The notes: generated from the letters alone by a model not told the origin. A stretch of 64,000 nucleotides of DNA from an uncultured Steroidobacter sp. (GCF_937958065.1 NZ_CALFXI010000063.1:1-64000); one strand, 5' to 3'; counted from the first letter of the stretch, positions 16,014-24,914 are shown. Program-made: numbers and translations.

Positions 16014-16019
16014 ATTATA
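16014..16019 (-). promoter_or_regulatory. -10 element of the rnd promoter
   Basis: A perfect TATAAT on the minus strand lies 24 bp before the favoured rnd ATG (15989). Transcription would begin near 16007, leaving a leader of about 18 bases with no Shine-Dalgarno motif. No good -35 hexamer is evident. Confidence 0.5.
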
Positions 16020-16064
16020 GGGGAGTCCGCCGGCATCGCTTGCCGCACAACACGCGTTTCGCTC

Positions 16065-16580
16065 ATGGTCATTTTGCGATTTCTGCAAAGCTTCCTGGAC
16101 ATCGCGCTCTGGCGAAAGGGACCGCAGGACCTGCCGGCTTCCACCACCCTCGCGACCCTGGCGCTGCTCGCCTACCTGAGCACCGGCTTCCTGCGCATGC
16201 GGCTGTTCACGCTGGATCAGTCCACCGCGCTGCTGTTCATCTGTACCGACGCCATGATGATCGGCGCCTGGCTGTGGCTGGTGCTGGCGTTTTTCGGGCG
16301 CCGCCAGCGTTTCGTGCAGACCATCACGGCGACGCTCGGGGTCGGGCTGCTGATATTGCTGCTCGATGTGACGATTCGTTCGGCGCAACTGGCACTCGGC
16401 TGGAGCGATGAATTGTCGCGGAACTGGCTGCGGGCCCGTTTTCTGGTCGTCTCCCTGGTGCTCGGGCGCGTGTTCATGCTCGCGCTGGACCGCGGTCTGA
16501 TCACCGGCATCGCGCTCACCATCGCAATCATTTATTCCACCCAGGCGGTCGTGCAGCTGATGCTCGACCTGCGCGGCTAG
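16065..16580 (+). CDS. Conserved-looking integral membrane protein (171 aa)
   Basis: A 171-residue protein from ATG 16065 with about four membrane helices: near 23-45 (TTLATLALLAYLSTGFLRMRL), 47-75, 82-105 and 130-165. Charged motifs LRFLQSFLDIALWRKGPQDLPAS and WSDELSRNWLRARF lie between helices. It may belong to a Yip1-like or other small membrane family, but I do not recognise it. The gene is divergent from rnd and ends 21 bp before mpl on the same strand, so it could be the first gene of an mpl operon. Function is unknown. Confidence 0.75.
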   Translation: MVILRFLQSFLDIALWRKGPQDLPASTTLATLALLAYLSTGFLRMRLFTLDQSTALLFICTDAMMIGAWLWLVLAFFGRRQRFVQTITATLGVGLLILLLDVTIRSAQLALGWSDELSRNWLRARFLVVSLVLGRVFMLALDRGLITGIALTIAIIYSTQAVVQLMLDLRG

Positions 16581-16601
16581 CGCCGGAAAGCTAGAGGATC
16601 C

Positions 16602-17972
16602 ATGCACGTTCACATTCTTGGCGTTTGCGGCACCTTCATGGGCGGCATCGCGGCCCTGGCGCGCGCCTCGGGTCATCGCGTCACCGGCTCGGATCAGAGC
16701 GTCTATCCGCCGATGTCCGATCAGCTGCGCGAGCTGGGCATCGACATCATCGAGGGATACGGGCCGGAGCAGCTGAAGCTGAAGCCCGATATCGTCGTGG
16801 TCGGGAACGTCATGAGCCGCGGCAATCCGCTGATCGAAGCGCTGCTGGAAAGCGATATTCCCTACACGTCGGGGCCGGAATGGCTGGCGCGGCACGTGTT
16901 GAACAAACGCTGGACGCTTGCGGTGGCCGGTACGCACGGCAAGACCACCACGTCGAGCATTCTCACCTGGCTGCTGGAATACGGTGGGCTCGAGCCGGGC
17001 TTCCTGATCGGCGGCGTGCCGGGCAATTTCAACGTGACCGCGCGGCTCGGCGGCGGCCAGCACTTCGTGGTCGAGGCCGATGAATACGACACCGCGTTCT
17101 TCGACAAGCGCGCCAAATTCGTGCACTACCGGCCGCGCACCGCCATTCTCAACAATCTCGAGCACGACCACGCGGATATCTATCCCGATGTGGCTTCCAT
17201 CCAGTGGCAGTTCCATCAACTGCTGCGCATGGTGCCGCGGCACGGCCTGGTGGTCGCGAACTCGGGCGATGCCAATGTGATGCACGTGATCGACATGGGT
17301 TGCTGGACGCCGGTGGAACGCTTCTCCAGCGGCATGCACGGGGATACGGCCTGGTATGCGCTTGCACCCGCAGGTGGCGACTACAGCACGTTCTCCATCA
17401 TGGAAGGCAATGCTGCCGTCGCCGAGGTGAGCTGGTCGATGGTCGGGAGGCACAACGCCGAGAACGCGCTGGCTGCAATCCTGGCCGCGCGCAGCGCCGG
17501 CGTGCCGATCGCAACGTCGGTCGCGGCGTTGAAGGAATTCCAGGGCGTGCGTCGGCGAATGGAAGTGCGCGGTGTGGTCAATGGCATTACCGTCTACGAC
17601 GATTTCGCACACCATCCGACCGCGGTGGCGACGACCATCGATGGCCTGCGACGCAAGATCGGCTCGGCCAGGCTGATCGCGGTGCTCGAGCCGCGCTCCA
17701 ACACGATGAAGCTGGGCACGCACGCTGCCGCACTGGCGGGCGCGTTGTCACAAGCGGATCATGTATGGATGTATCAAGGGCCGAATGTCACTTGGGATGT
17801 CGCCGGCTCGGTCGCGGCGCTCGGCAAACGCGCCGAGACGGTGAAGGATCTGGACCAGCTCATCACCCAGCTGGAGGCAACCCTGGTAAGCGGCGATCAC
17901 GTGCTTATCATGTCTAATGGCGGCTTCGGCGGCATTCACGGAAAATTGCTCGACCGTCTGCGCAAGCGTTGA
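16602..17972 (+). CDS. mpl: UDP-N-acetylmuramate:tripeptide ligase (murein recycling)
   Basis: Mpl ligates recovered L-Ala-gamma-D-Glu-meso-DAP to UDP-MurNAc, recycling cell-wall peptide in the cytoplasm. The N-terminal nucleotide fold is MHVHILGVCGTFMGGIAALA, where Mpl has HILGICGTFMGG (Mur ligases have IGGxGMS). The ATP site is AGTHGKTTTSS (about 109-119), followed by VVEADEYDTAFFDKR and the NNLEHDHADIYPD block typical of Mpl. Length (456) matches E. coli Mpl (457). The ATG at 16602 has a weak upstream AGAGGA motif. It is followed 17 bp later by a Lon-N-domain gene. Confidence 0.95.
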   Translation: MHVHILGVCGTFMGGIAALARASGHRVTGSDQSVYPPMSDQLRELGIDIIEGYGPEQLKLKPDIVVVGNVMSRGNPLIEALLESDIPYTSGPEWLARHVLNKRWTLAVAGTHGKTTTSSILTWLLEYGGLEPGFLIGGVPGNFNVTARLGGGQHFVVEADEYDTAFFDKRAKFVHYRPRTAILNNLEHDHADIYPDVASIQWQFHQLLRMVPRHGLVVANSGDANVMHVIDMGCWTPVERFSSGMHGDTAWYALAPAGGDYSTFSIMEGNAAVAEVSWSMVGRHNAENALAAILAARSAGVPIATSVAALKEFQGVRRRMEVRGVVNGITVYDDFAHHPTAVATTIDGLRRKIGSARLIAVLEPRSNTMKLGTHAAALAGALSQADHVWMYQGPNVTWDVAGSVAALGKRAETVKDLDQLITQLEATLVSGDHVLIMSNGGFGGIHGKLLDRLRKR

Positions 17973-17989
17973 GGGCGCCAGGAGGACTC

Positions 17990-18571
17990 ATGTCGGTAGT
18001 CCTGCCTCTATTCCCGCTGAACACCGTGCTGTTCCCGGGCGGCCCGCTGCGTCTGCGGATTTTCGAGCCGCGCTATCTCGACATGGTCAGCCGCTGCATG
18101 CGCGAGGACAGCAGCTTCGGCGTTGCGCTCATCACCGAAGGCCGTGAAGCCGGCGGCAAGGCGCGAACGACCGCGGTCGGAACCACTGCCCGCATCGTCG
18201 ACTTCGAGCGTCTCGACGATGGTCTGCTCGGCATCACCGCGCGTGGCGAAAAGAAATTCAGCATTGCCGAGGTCAGGACCCAGAGCGATGGCTTGAACAT
18301 CGCCGATGTGGATTTTCTGCCCGAAGAGCCCGCCATGGAGGTGCCCGAAGATCTCGCAATCTTGGCCGAGCTGTTGAAACAGGCGTTCGTGCAGGTGGGT
18401 ACGATTTACGGGGACCAGCCACCGCAGTTCGAGAATGCGAGCTGGGTGGGTATGAGGCTGGCCGAGATCCTGCCGCTGCCGATGCCGGAGAAGCAGCAGT
18501 GTCTGGAGATGGACGACGCGGTGGAGCGCTTGCGGTTGCTACGCGAGCGTCTGGATATCCGGCAGGCGTGA
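17990..18571 (+). CDS. Lon N-terminal (substrate-binding) domain protein
   Basis: A stand-alone LON substrate-binding domain of 193 residues with no AAA or protease domain. The PLFPLNTVLFPGGPLRLRIFEPRYLDMV opening (split in two strands) and FGVALITEG are diagnostic. ATG 17990 has a perfect AGGAGG seven bases upstream. The family is widespread; its biochemical role is unclear, though it may bind unfolded protein or act as a regulator. It is probably co-transcribed with mpl. The next gene is convergent, 8 bp away. Confidence 0.88.
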   Translation: MSVVLPLFPLNTVLFPGGPLRLRIFEPRYLDMVSRCMREDSSFGVALITEGREAGGKARTTAVGTTARIVDFERLDDGLLGITARGEKKFSIAEVRTQSDGLNIADVDFLPEEPAMEVPEDLAILAELLKQAFVQVGTIYGDQPPQFENASWVGMRLAEILPLPMPEKQQCLEMDDAVERLRLLRERLDIRQA

Positions 18572-18579
18572 TGCCGGCA

Positions 18580-19452
18580 TCACGCCTGAGCGCGGCGTCG
18601 GCTCAAAACAGCGAACGTCGCCGCGATCACCGTGAACCAGACCAGCGCGGCCCAGCCGATGACTCCGTCGTAGGAGCCGACCAGCATTTCGAACCGCGAG
18701 TCCGGGTTCACGAGCGTGGCTTCGCGAAGCACGGCGATGAACGCCACGCCTGCTGCGTGCAAGCCAATGCATCCCGCGATCGCTCCTGTCCGGAGTCGAA
18801 CCAGGGCAAACAGCACGCCCAACATGGCCAGTGCGACGAATGAATCCGCGAACGTCAGCGGATGCACGTACCGCTCGAATAGTTTGCTCAGCACCTCGAA
18901 GCCGTGCACCCACGAGACCTCGTCCGGCGGCACGCGCAGTTTTCCACCGAGGAAGTGCAGGGATGCGTACAGCACGCTCGGTGCAATTACCGCAGCTGCC
19001 GCGCCTGACGTTCGTGAGACCGCTGTGAACAGCACCCCGCGGAAGAATGTTTCTTCGATGAACGCAACCGTCAAACCAGTCAGCAGTCCGCCGGCGATCA
19101 AACCAAGCCATGCGCCGTCGAAGCCCGGCTTCACCTCGCGAATATCCAGTCCGAGCAGCAGCGCGGTGAGTGGCAGCATCAAGCCAACCCCGCACACGAA
19201 GCCGATGCCCATCTGCCGTAGAAACTCACGGCGCGGCAATCCGTAACCGAGCGATTCCTTGTCCGAGAGTCCGAGTCGGCGGGTGAGCACCACCAGTCCG
19301 ATCAGCGCCATCAGCATCGCGATGCGATGCATGACGCGATGGACCGGCTCGATGGAAATCAGACTGACCAGCCACCAGGCCGGATAGGTGAGGGCCGCGG
19401 CGACCAGCAGCGAGCCCGCCAGCAGCGCGACGAACAGAGCGAACACACGCAT
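18580..19452 (-). CDS. CPBP-family intramembrane metalloprotease (Abi/CAAX-like)
   Basis: A 290-residue membrane protein with about eight helices. The CPBP motifs are in order: EETFFRG (Glu133, Glu134, Arg138), LYASLHF (His166) and a third His in GCIGLHAAGVAF. These form the glutamate/histidine zinc site of type II CAAX-prenyl-endopeptidase relatives. Natural substrates in bacteria are mostly unknown; bacteriocin immunity or membrane-protein processing are family possibilities. No bacteriocin gene is adjacent. It converges with the Lon-domain gene. Confidence 0.9.
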   Translation of the reverse strand: MRVFALFVALLAGSLLVAAALTYPAWWLVSLISIEPVHRVMHRIAMLMALIGLVVLTRRLGLSDKESLGYGLPRREFLRQMGIGFVCGVGLMLPLTALLLGLDIREVKPGFDGAWLGLIAGGLLTGLTVAFIEETFFRGVLFTAVSRTSGAAAAVIAPSVLYASLHFLGGKLRVPPDEVSWVHGFEVLSKLFERYVHPLTFADSFVALAMLGVLFALVRLRTGAIAGCIGLHAAGVAFIAVLREATLVNPDSRFEMLVGSYDGVIGWAALVWFTVIAATFAVLSRRRAQA

Positions 19453-19633
19453 GACTCAGCCTGCTGACGGGGCGCGGCTCGGAATGCGCGCCATTTCTCG
19501 ATGAATCGCCAGATATGCAGCGGATTTGCGCGGTCTCCACGCCTCTACACTGCCGTCAGCCTCGAGGCCGCGCGCGCCGGGGCGGAAAGGATTCGGATTC
19601 ATCGAGTGCAACGCTTTTATGGAGAACAGCATC

Positions 19634-20041
19634 ATGGATGACAACAAGGCTCTGAACATCGTGTCCGCGCTGGCGAATGGCGTCAACCCGCAGACCGGTG
19701 AAATGTTCGAGGTCGACTCACCGTATCAGGCGGCCGACGTGATTCGCGCATTGTATGTGGCGGTCCGCGCGCTGGAGTTGAGCAATCGATCCAAGGCTCG
19801 CGGCAACCGTGCGCGGATGCCCGCCAATGCCGGCAAGCCGTGGGCCGAACAAGAGGATCGTGACTTGCTGGAGAAGTTCGATGCCGGGCTGTCGCTGGCG
19901 CAGCTCGCGCAGGCCCACGACAGAACCCTGGCGGGCATCCAAGCCAGGCTGGAGCGACATGGCCGGCTGGTGGGGCAGGGCTTGCAGTGGCGCAGTCGAA
20001 GCGAGGGTGTGCCAGTCCGTGCCGAACGTTCCGAAACATGA
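19634..20041 (+). CDS. Small Myb/SANT-like helix-turn-helix protein (135 aa)
   Basis: From ATG 19634 (GGAG at 19621-19624) the protein has 135 residues. Residues 1-45 include LANGVNPQTGEMFEVDSPYQ and DVIRALYVAVRALEL, a conserved-looking module. Residues 65-112 (PWAEQEDRDLLEKFDAGLS then LAQLAQAHDRTLAGIQARLERHGRL) fit a Myb/SANT- or GcrA-like trihelical fold, with the W..QED..LL...F..G pattern and R-T-x2-I-x2-RL recognition helix. DNA binding is inferred. The extra N-terminal in-frame residues from 19526 lack a ribosome site. The target is unknown; a 390-bp gene-free region with palindromes lies just downstream. Confidence 0.65.
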   Translation: MDDNKALNIVSALANGVNPQTGEMFEVDSPYQAADVIRALYVAVRALELSNRSKARGNRARMPANAGKPWAEQEDRDLLEKFDAGLSLAQLAQAHDRTLAGIQARLERHGRLVGQGLQWRSRSEGVPVRAERSET

Positions 20042-20430
20042 ACGGCGGGATACCGGTAGTGGGGATGCGCGGCGTCAGTCCGCGCGTATTCCGCTGATCC
20101 AGTGCAGACGAAGTAATAAACAGCGGGCCATCAATAGACCGTTCGCGTCGCTGCTCGTTACGTAACGCTGCGATGCATGGCCAGGATGGTCGCCGCCGCT
20201 GCGCTCGGTTCCCTCCGGTCCCGCATGCTCGATAGAACGAATTTCCTGGCATGCGGGTGGGGCTCGGACGAGTAGAATGGTGGCCGTCGGGCGTTGCCTG
20301 CTCGCTGGCCGGTTTCAGTTTCGGGCCCGCGTTCATGCGCTGTTAAGATCGCATTGGCAAGCCTGACTGCGCGCATCGCCGATGCGCGGATGGCCATCCG
20401 TGGCCGGAGCAGCGAGCTGAGCGATTACAC
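20042..20430. other. Gene-free region with palindromes
   Basis: No coding sequence is supported. It contains the 12-bp palindrome CGTTACGTAACG at 20156-20167 and two abutting palindromes at 20371-20399, described separately. It probably holds the promoter and control region of the downstream glycosyltransferase gene. Confidence 0.5.
20371..20399. promoter_or_regulatory. Two abutting palindromes upstream of the glycosyltransferase
   Basis: GCGCATCG c CGATGCGC (20371-20387) is a perfect 8-bp inverted repeat with a single centre base. It is followed directly by the 12-bp palindrome GGATGGCCATCC (20388-20399). They end 31 bp before the GTG start at 20431. They could be operators or, in RNA, adjacent hairpins. 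Confidence 0.45.
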
Positions 20431-21444
20431 GTGCTAAATAGAGCGTCAACTCCTTACAGGATTCGCATCATCGGTAAGGTGAACGGCGTCGGGCTGACGC
20501 GGGACATCAAGTTACTGAGCGACTGCCTGCGCCAGGAGGGGCACGACGTGAGCGTGCAGGCCATCGACCCGGAGACGGCCAAGCGGCGTCGCTCGCGTCT
20601 CCAGCAGCTGTTCCTGCAAATGCAGCTCGGACGTCGGCGCGCCCGGCCGTGCAATGTCGATCTGAACATCATGCTCGAGCACGTCTGGGCCGAATTCCTG
20701 CCCCACGCCAGGAGCAGCGCGGTGGTGCCCAACCCTGAATGGTTCGATCGCCATGACCTGCGCTTCCTGTCTCATGTCGATCATGTCTGGGCCAAGACCC
20801 GGCATTGCGAGCAGATTTTCCGGCGTCTGGGTCGCGAGACGCTGTTCGTGAGCTTCGACAGCGAAGACCGCTACCGCCCCGAGGTGCGGCGCGAGCGGCG
20901 TTTTTTCCATCTTGCCGGCAAGAGCACCATGAAAGGGACCGACCGTCTGCTGCGCCTCTGGGCGCAACGGCCGGACTGGCCCACCTTGACCGTCATCCAG
21001 CATGGCCGCGACGCGCACGCGCCGGCAATCCAGGCCGCCAACATCGATCGCCGCGACGGCTATCTGAGCGAAGACGAGCTGCTCGAACAGCAGAACGCGT
21101 GCATGTTCCATGTATGCCCGTCCCTTTCGGAGGGTTGGGGGCACTACATCGTCGAGGCTCTCAGTGTCGGCGCCGTGGTGTTGACCGTAGCGGCTCCGCC
21201 CATGGATGAATTGGTCGGCAGCGAGCGCGGCCTGCTCGTGCCGTACGAACGTGTCGGCGAGCAGCGACTGACGAGCACCTATTATTTTTGCACCGCTGGC
21301 ATGCAAGCAGCGGTGGATCGGGCCGTTGCGATGAGCGACGAGGAGTGGGCGCGCATGTCCGCCAACGCGCGCCAGTGGTTTCGGAGCAATCGGGACGATT
21401 TTCCGCTGCGAGTGCGATCGGCGCTGCTCGAGTCGGTACAATGA
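20431..21444 (+). CDS. Glycosyltransferase, GT-B fold (group 1-like)
   Basis: A 337-residue protein starting at GTG 20431. The N-terminal half binds acceptor in the GT-B fold (IRIIGKVNGVGLTRDIKLLSDCL). The C-terminal half holds HLAGKSTMKGTDRLLRLW and CPSLSEGWGHYIVEALSVGAVVLTVAAPPMDEL, the E-x7-E-like nucleotide-sugar motif of GT4 enzymes. No membrane segment or signal peptide is present, so it acts on the cytoplasmic face. It is followed 55 bp later by a Wzi-type outer-membrane protein, suggesting a role in a surface polysaccharide. Donor and acceptor sugars cannot be inferred. Confidence 0.82.
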   Translation: MLNRASTPYRIRIIGKVNGVGLTRDIKLLSDCLRQEGHDVSVQAIDPETAKRRRSRLQQLFLQMQLGRRRARPCNVDLNIMLEHVWAEFLPHARSSAVVPNPEWFDRHDLRFLSHVDHVWAKTRHCEQIFRRLGRETLFVSFDSEDRYRPEVRRERRFFHLAGKSTMKGTDRLLRLWAQRPDWPTLTVIQHGRDAHAPAIQAANIDRRDGYLSEDELLEQQNACMFHVCPSLSEGWGHYIVEALSVGAVVLTVAAPPMDELVGSERGLLVPYERVGEQRLTSTYYFCTAGMQAAVDRAVAMSDEEWARMSANARQWFRSNRDDFPLRVRSALLESVQ

Positions 21445-21499
21445 TGCCCGGCAAATCTGGATTGGCGCGGCAACAGGTGCAAGCTTGAGCAGGAGTCGA

Positions 21500-23452
21500 A
21501 TGGTCCAGGTCACCGTCGCGGTGGCCGCTGCGTTGTTGTCGAACGCCGCGCTGGCCCGAGGGCCGAGTCCTTATCTGCCATTGAATCTGTCCCCCGAGAT
21601 CGAGCGCCAGATCGATCAGGTGCTGCTGCTGGCGGGCCGGCCCATCGTGCGACGCCCGATCGCCGCGGCCACCGTGCTGGATGCATTGCCGGACGCTTGC
21701 AACATCGATCCGTTGCTGTGCGCACGGGTGCGTTCGTATCTGAGCGCGTACACCGGCCATTACGGGATCACGCACGTCAGTGTCGAAGGCGCGGCGACCC
21801 GCAGCTCGACCAAGACGCTGCCGAATCGCCTGGGCATGAGTGCATCGGATGAATGGGCCGTGTCGGCGGCGGGGCAGTTTCGAATCAGCGATCTGCTGCA
21901 GCTGCAAGTGGGCGGTGTGGCGTATCCGGGCGAGACCCTGGCCTCCGGCTCCTGGCTCAGTTTCGGCACCGAGCATATCCAGCTCGACGTGGGTTATCGG
22001 GAGCATTGGTGGTCGCCGATGACCGACAGCGCGATGCTGATCGGCACCCAGGCGCCGAGCATGCCGAGCGTCACGTTGTCGAACTACACGCCGATCACGC
22101 GGTTCAATCTCACGTACGAAGCGTTTTTCGCGCGCATGGCGTACGTCGACGATATCGCCTTTCAGGGCGGCACGACCGCGGGGCATCCGCAGCTGGCCGG
22201 CTTGAACGTGGCGATCGAGCCGGTGCCCGGCTGGGCGTTCGGACTGAGCCGCGTCCTGCAATACGGCGGCGGCGCGCGCAAGCGCTCGTTCGGCGACCTG
22301 TTCGATGCGTTCTTCCAGCCCACGCGCTACGACAACATCAGCGACGACCTCAGCAACGACGACCAGTTCGGCAATCAAGTCGCGGCAGTGACCAGCAAGT
22401 TCGTGTTTCCGACGCGGCTGCCGTTCGCCGTGTATTTCGAGTACGCCGGCGAGGATGGCTCGCGCGGTGAAGGCTGGCGTCTGGGCAACGTTTCGTTGTC
22501 GGCGGGCATCGATATTCCGCGCTTGTGGGAGCGTTTCGATCTGACTTACGAGGTCTCCGATTGGCAGAACCTCTGGTACGTCAATGGCGTGTATCCGGAA
22601 GGCACCTCCAACGACGGTCACGTGATTGGACACTGGGGCGCTGACGACCGCATCCCGCGCGATGGGGTCGGCGCCCAGAGTCACATGCTGCGCGTCGGCT
22701 GGGCCGCGCCCTTCGGTGGCATCTTCGATGTGCGCTACCGGACCCTGCAAAACGAGAACTATGGCATCGGCGACTATGAACGCGAGCACGACTTCGGGAT
22801 CCGGTATTCGCGGACCTGGAACGAATTCGTCTATGGCGCCGAGGTGAATGTCGGTCGTGACGTTTTCGGCGAGGACTTTCGTCGCGTCGCCGCGTTCGTG
22901 CGCTACTCCCCGGGCGCCATGGAAGACTTCGCCGGCGCGACCGAGCCGTTGCCGGAGCACGCGACGCGGCAGGTGGAAATCTTCGTCGACGCCGGCGTCA
23001 ACACCAGCCGAGTGGAATTCAATCCATACGATGGCATTACGCCGACCACCGAGACCTCCAGCGTCGGTCCGCACTTCGGTGTGGGCGTGCGTCGTTCAGT
23101 CACCTCGCGCAGCGATCTGGGTGTGCGAGTCGAAGTCGACGACATGGACGGCATGACGGCACTGGGCGTGCGGGCCATCGATTATCGATACAGGCTCACC
23201 CGGAAGTTCGCCATCGGCGGCTTCGTCGGGGCGCTGCGCCTGGACGCGCCAACCGCGGCATACGGCTATTACGGCGGTATCAGTGCGCAGTTGCGCGACG
23301 TATTGCCTCGGTTCGATCTCACGCTCGATGTGCGCGCCTCGGACAAGATCGCACGCGACGTGCTGCTGCCGAGCGACCCCACGACCAACAACTGGGGCGA
23401 CGTGCTGTACAAGGTCTATGGCGCGAACATGTATCTGAGCTATCGGTTCTGA
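21500..23452 (+). CDS. Wzi-family outer-membrane capsule/exopolysaccharide protein
   Basis: A 650-residue outer-membrane beta-barrel. From ATG 21500 (AGGAG just upstream; a TTG at 21485 is the alternative) a signal peptide ends at ALLSNAALA-RG. Family landmarks are GYREHWWSPMTDSAMLIG near residue 170, and repeated amphipathic strands ending in an aromatic C-terminus (NMYLSYRF). In Klebsiella, Wzi anchors K-antigen capsule to the cell surface. Here it stands next to a single glycosyltransferase rather than a full capsule locus. An alternative role is surface attachment or export of another glycan. Confidence 0.82.
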   Translation: MVQVTVAVAAALLSNAALARGPSPYLPLNLSPEIERQIDQVLLLAGRPIVRRPIAAATVLDALPDACNIDPLLCARVRSYLSAYTGHYGITHVSVEGAATRSSTKTLPNRLGMSASDEWAVSAAGQFRISDLLQLQVGGVAYPGETLASGSWLSFGTEHIQLDVGYREHWWSPMTDSAMLIGTQAPSMPSVTLSNYTPITRFNLTYEAFFARMAYVDDIAFQGGTTAGHPQLAGLNVAIEPVPGWAFGLSRVLQYGGGARKRSFGDLFDAFFQPTRYDNISDDLSNDDQFGNQVAAVTSKFVFPTRLPFAVYFEYAGEDGSRGEGWRLGNVSLSAGIDIPRLWERFDLTYEVSDWQNLWYVNGVYPEGTSNDGHVIGHWGADDRIPRDGVGAQSHMLRVGWAAPFGGIFDVRYRTLQNENYGIGDYEREHDFGIRYSRTWNEFVYGAEVNVGRDVFGEDFRRVAAFVRYSPGAMEDFAGATEPLPEHATRQVEIFVDAGVNTSRVEFNPYDGITPTTETSSVGPHFGVGVRRSVTSRSDLGVRVEVDDMDGMTALGVRAIDYRYRLTRKFAIGGFVGALRLDAPTAAYGYYGGISAQLRDVLPRFDLTLDVRASDKIARDVLLPSDPTTNNWGDVLYKVYGANMYLSYRF

Positions 23453-23512
23453 GGGAGCCAGGCGGCGCGGTGCCGCACCGCTTGCTCTTGTCCTCAGCGC
23501 TTCTCGCCGCCG

Positions 23513-24781
23513 TTACAGCGTAGCGAACACTTTCTTCGCCGCGGCAATCGTCGCCTCGATATCGGCGGGCGTGTGCGCTGCCGAGACGAAGCCCGCTTCG
23601 AACGCCGAGGGCGCCAGATAGATGCCTTCGTCCAGCATGCCGTGGAAGAAACGTTTGAAGCGCTCGACGTCGCAGGCCATCACTTCACGGAAGTACCGCA
23701 CCGGCGTCTGGTCGGTGAAGAACAATCCAAACATGCCGCACACATGGTTGGTGGAGAGCGGAATGTTGGCCAGTTTCGCGGCCTGTTGCAGTCCTTCCAT
23801 CAGCTGCGTGGTGCGCGCGGCGATCTGTTCGTAGAACTGCGGCTGCTCGAGCAACTCGAGGGTCGCGAGGCCCGCGGCCATCGCGACCGGATTGCCCGAG
23901 AGCGTGCCGGCCTGATACACCGGGCCGAGCGGCGCGATCTTCTCCATGATGTCGCGCCGTCCGCCGAACGCGCCGACAGGCATGCCGCCGCCGACGATCT
24001 TGCCCAGCGTCGTCAGATCCGGACGAATGTTATACAGCGCCTGTGCGCCGCCGTGCGCGACGCGGAAACCTGTCATCACTTCGTCGAAGATCAACACGGT
24101 GCCGTGCTGATCGCACACCGAGCGCAGAGCTTCCAGGAAGCCCGGCACCGGCGGCACGCAATTCATGTTGCCGGCGATCGGCTCGACGATGATGCAGGCG
24201 ATCTCATCGCCGCTGTCGCTGAACAGCTGCTGCACCTGGGCGATATCGTTGTAGTTGAGGGTCAGGGTCTGGGCCGCGAATTCCTTCGGCACGCCCGGCG
24301 AGGTCGGCACACCGAAGGTGAGCGCGCCGGAGCCGGCTTTCACCAGCAGCGAATCGGAATGGCCGTGATAGCAGCCTTCGAATTTCACGATCTTGTCGCG
24401 GCCGGTGAAGCCGCGCGCCAGCCGGATCGCGCTCATGGTGGCCTCGGTGCCGGAGCTCACCATGCGCACCAGCTCGATCGACGGCATGATCTCGCAGATC
24501 TTCTGCGCGAGCTGGGTCTCGATCCGGGTCGGGGCACCGAACGACAAGCCGAGCGCGGCGCGCTCCTGCACGGCCCGAATCACGTCGGGATGCGCGTGGC
24601 CCAGGATCATCGGTCCCCACGAGCCGACGTAGTCGATGTAGCCCCGCCCGCTCTGATCGAAGACACGCGAGCCGGCCGCGCGCTCGATGAAAACAGGCTC
24701 GCCGCCGACCCCGCGAAATGCACGGACGGGAGAGTTCACGCCGCCGGGAATGTAGCGGCTGGCATCGGTGAATAACGACAC
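23513..24781 (-). CDS. hemL: Glutamate-1-semialdehyde 2,1-aminomutase
   Basis: A PLP-dependent aminomutase that makes 5-aminolevulinate in the C5 pathway of haem synthesis. Landmarks are RYIPGGVNSPVRAF, the strictly conserved GSWGPMILGHAHP, MVSSGTEATMSAIRLARG, the IIVEPIAGN block, IFDEVMTGFR and the PLP lysine in TTLGKIVGGGMPVGAFGG. I use GTG 24781 (MSLFTDASRYIPGG), which aligns with E. coli HemL and has GGAG upstream, giving 422 residues against 426. In-frame ATGs at 24820 and 24862 would add unconserved sequence. It is divergent from the rubredoxin gene. Confidence 0.95.
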   Translation of the reverse strand: MSLFTDASRYIPGGVNSPVRAFRGVGGEPVFIERAAGSRVFDQSGRGYIDYVGSWGPMILGHAHPDVIRAVQERAALGLSFGAPTRIETQLAQKICEIMPSIELVRMVSSGTEATMSAIRLARGFTGRDKIVKFEGCYHGHSDSLLVKAGSGALTFGVPTSPGVPKEFAAQTLTLNYNDIAQVQQLFSDSGDEIACIIVEPIAGNMNCVPPVPGFLEALRSVCDQHGTVLIFDEVMTGFRVAHGGAQALYNIRPDLTTLGKIVGGGMPVGAFGGRRDIMEKIAPLGPVYQAGTLSGNPVAMAAGLATLELLEQPQFYEQIAARTTQLMEGLQQAAKLANIPLSTNHVCGMFGLFFTDQTPVRYFREVMACDVERFKRFFHGMLDEGIYLAPSAFEAGFVSAAHTPADIEATIAAAKKVFATL

Positions 24782-24867
24782 GAGGGAGCTCCGGATGATC
24801 TCGGCCGCGCAGTGTACCATCGCCTTGAAATCCAGCCCCGGCGCTCCCATCGCCGGCTTCACTTCCC

Positions 24868-24873
24868 TATAAT
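24868..24873 (+). promoter_or_regulatory. -10 element for the rubredoxin gene
   Basis: TATAAT 42 bp before the rubredoxin ATG in the 133-bp divergent hemL/rubredoxin interval. The -35 region is not recognisable. Confidence 0.45.
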
Positions 24874-24914
24874 CCCGCCCCTTGTTTTCTGTGGTCTGAA
24901 GCCGGCGCTGCGAA

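Noticed and set aside
14865..17723. 952-residue minus-strand frame continuing past rnd
   Set aside because: The part beyond 16010 lies antisense to the 171-aa gene and mpl, has no family motifs and contains the rnd promoter.
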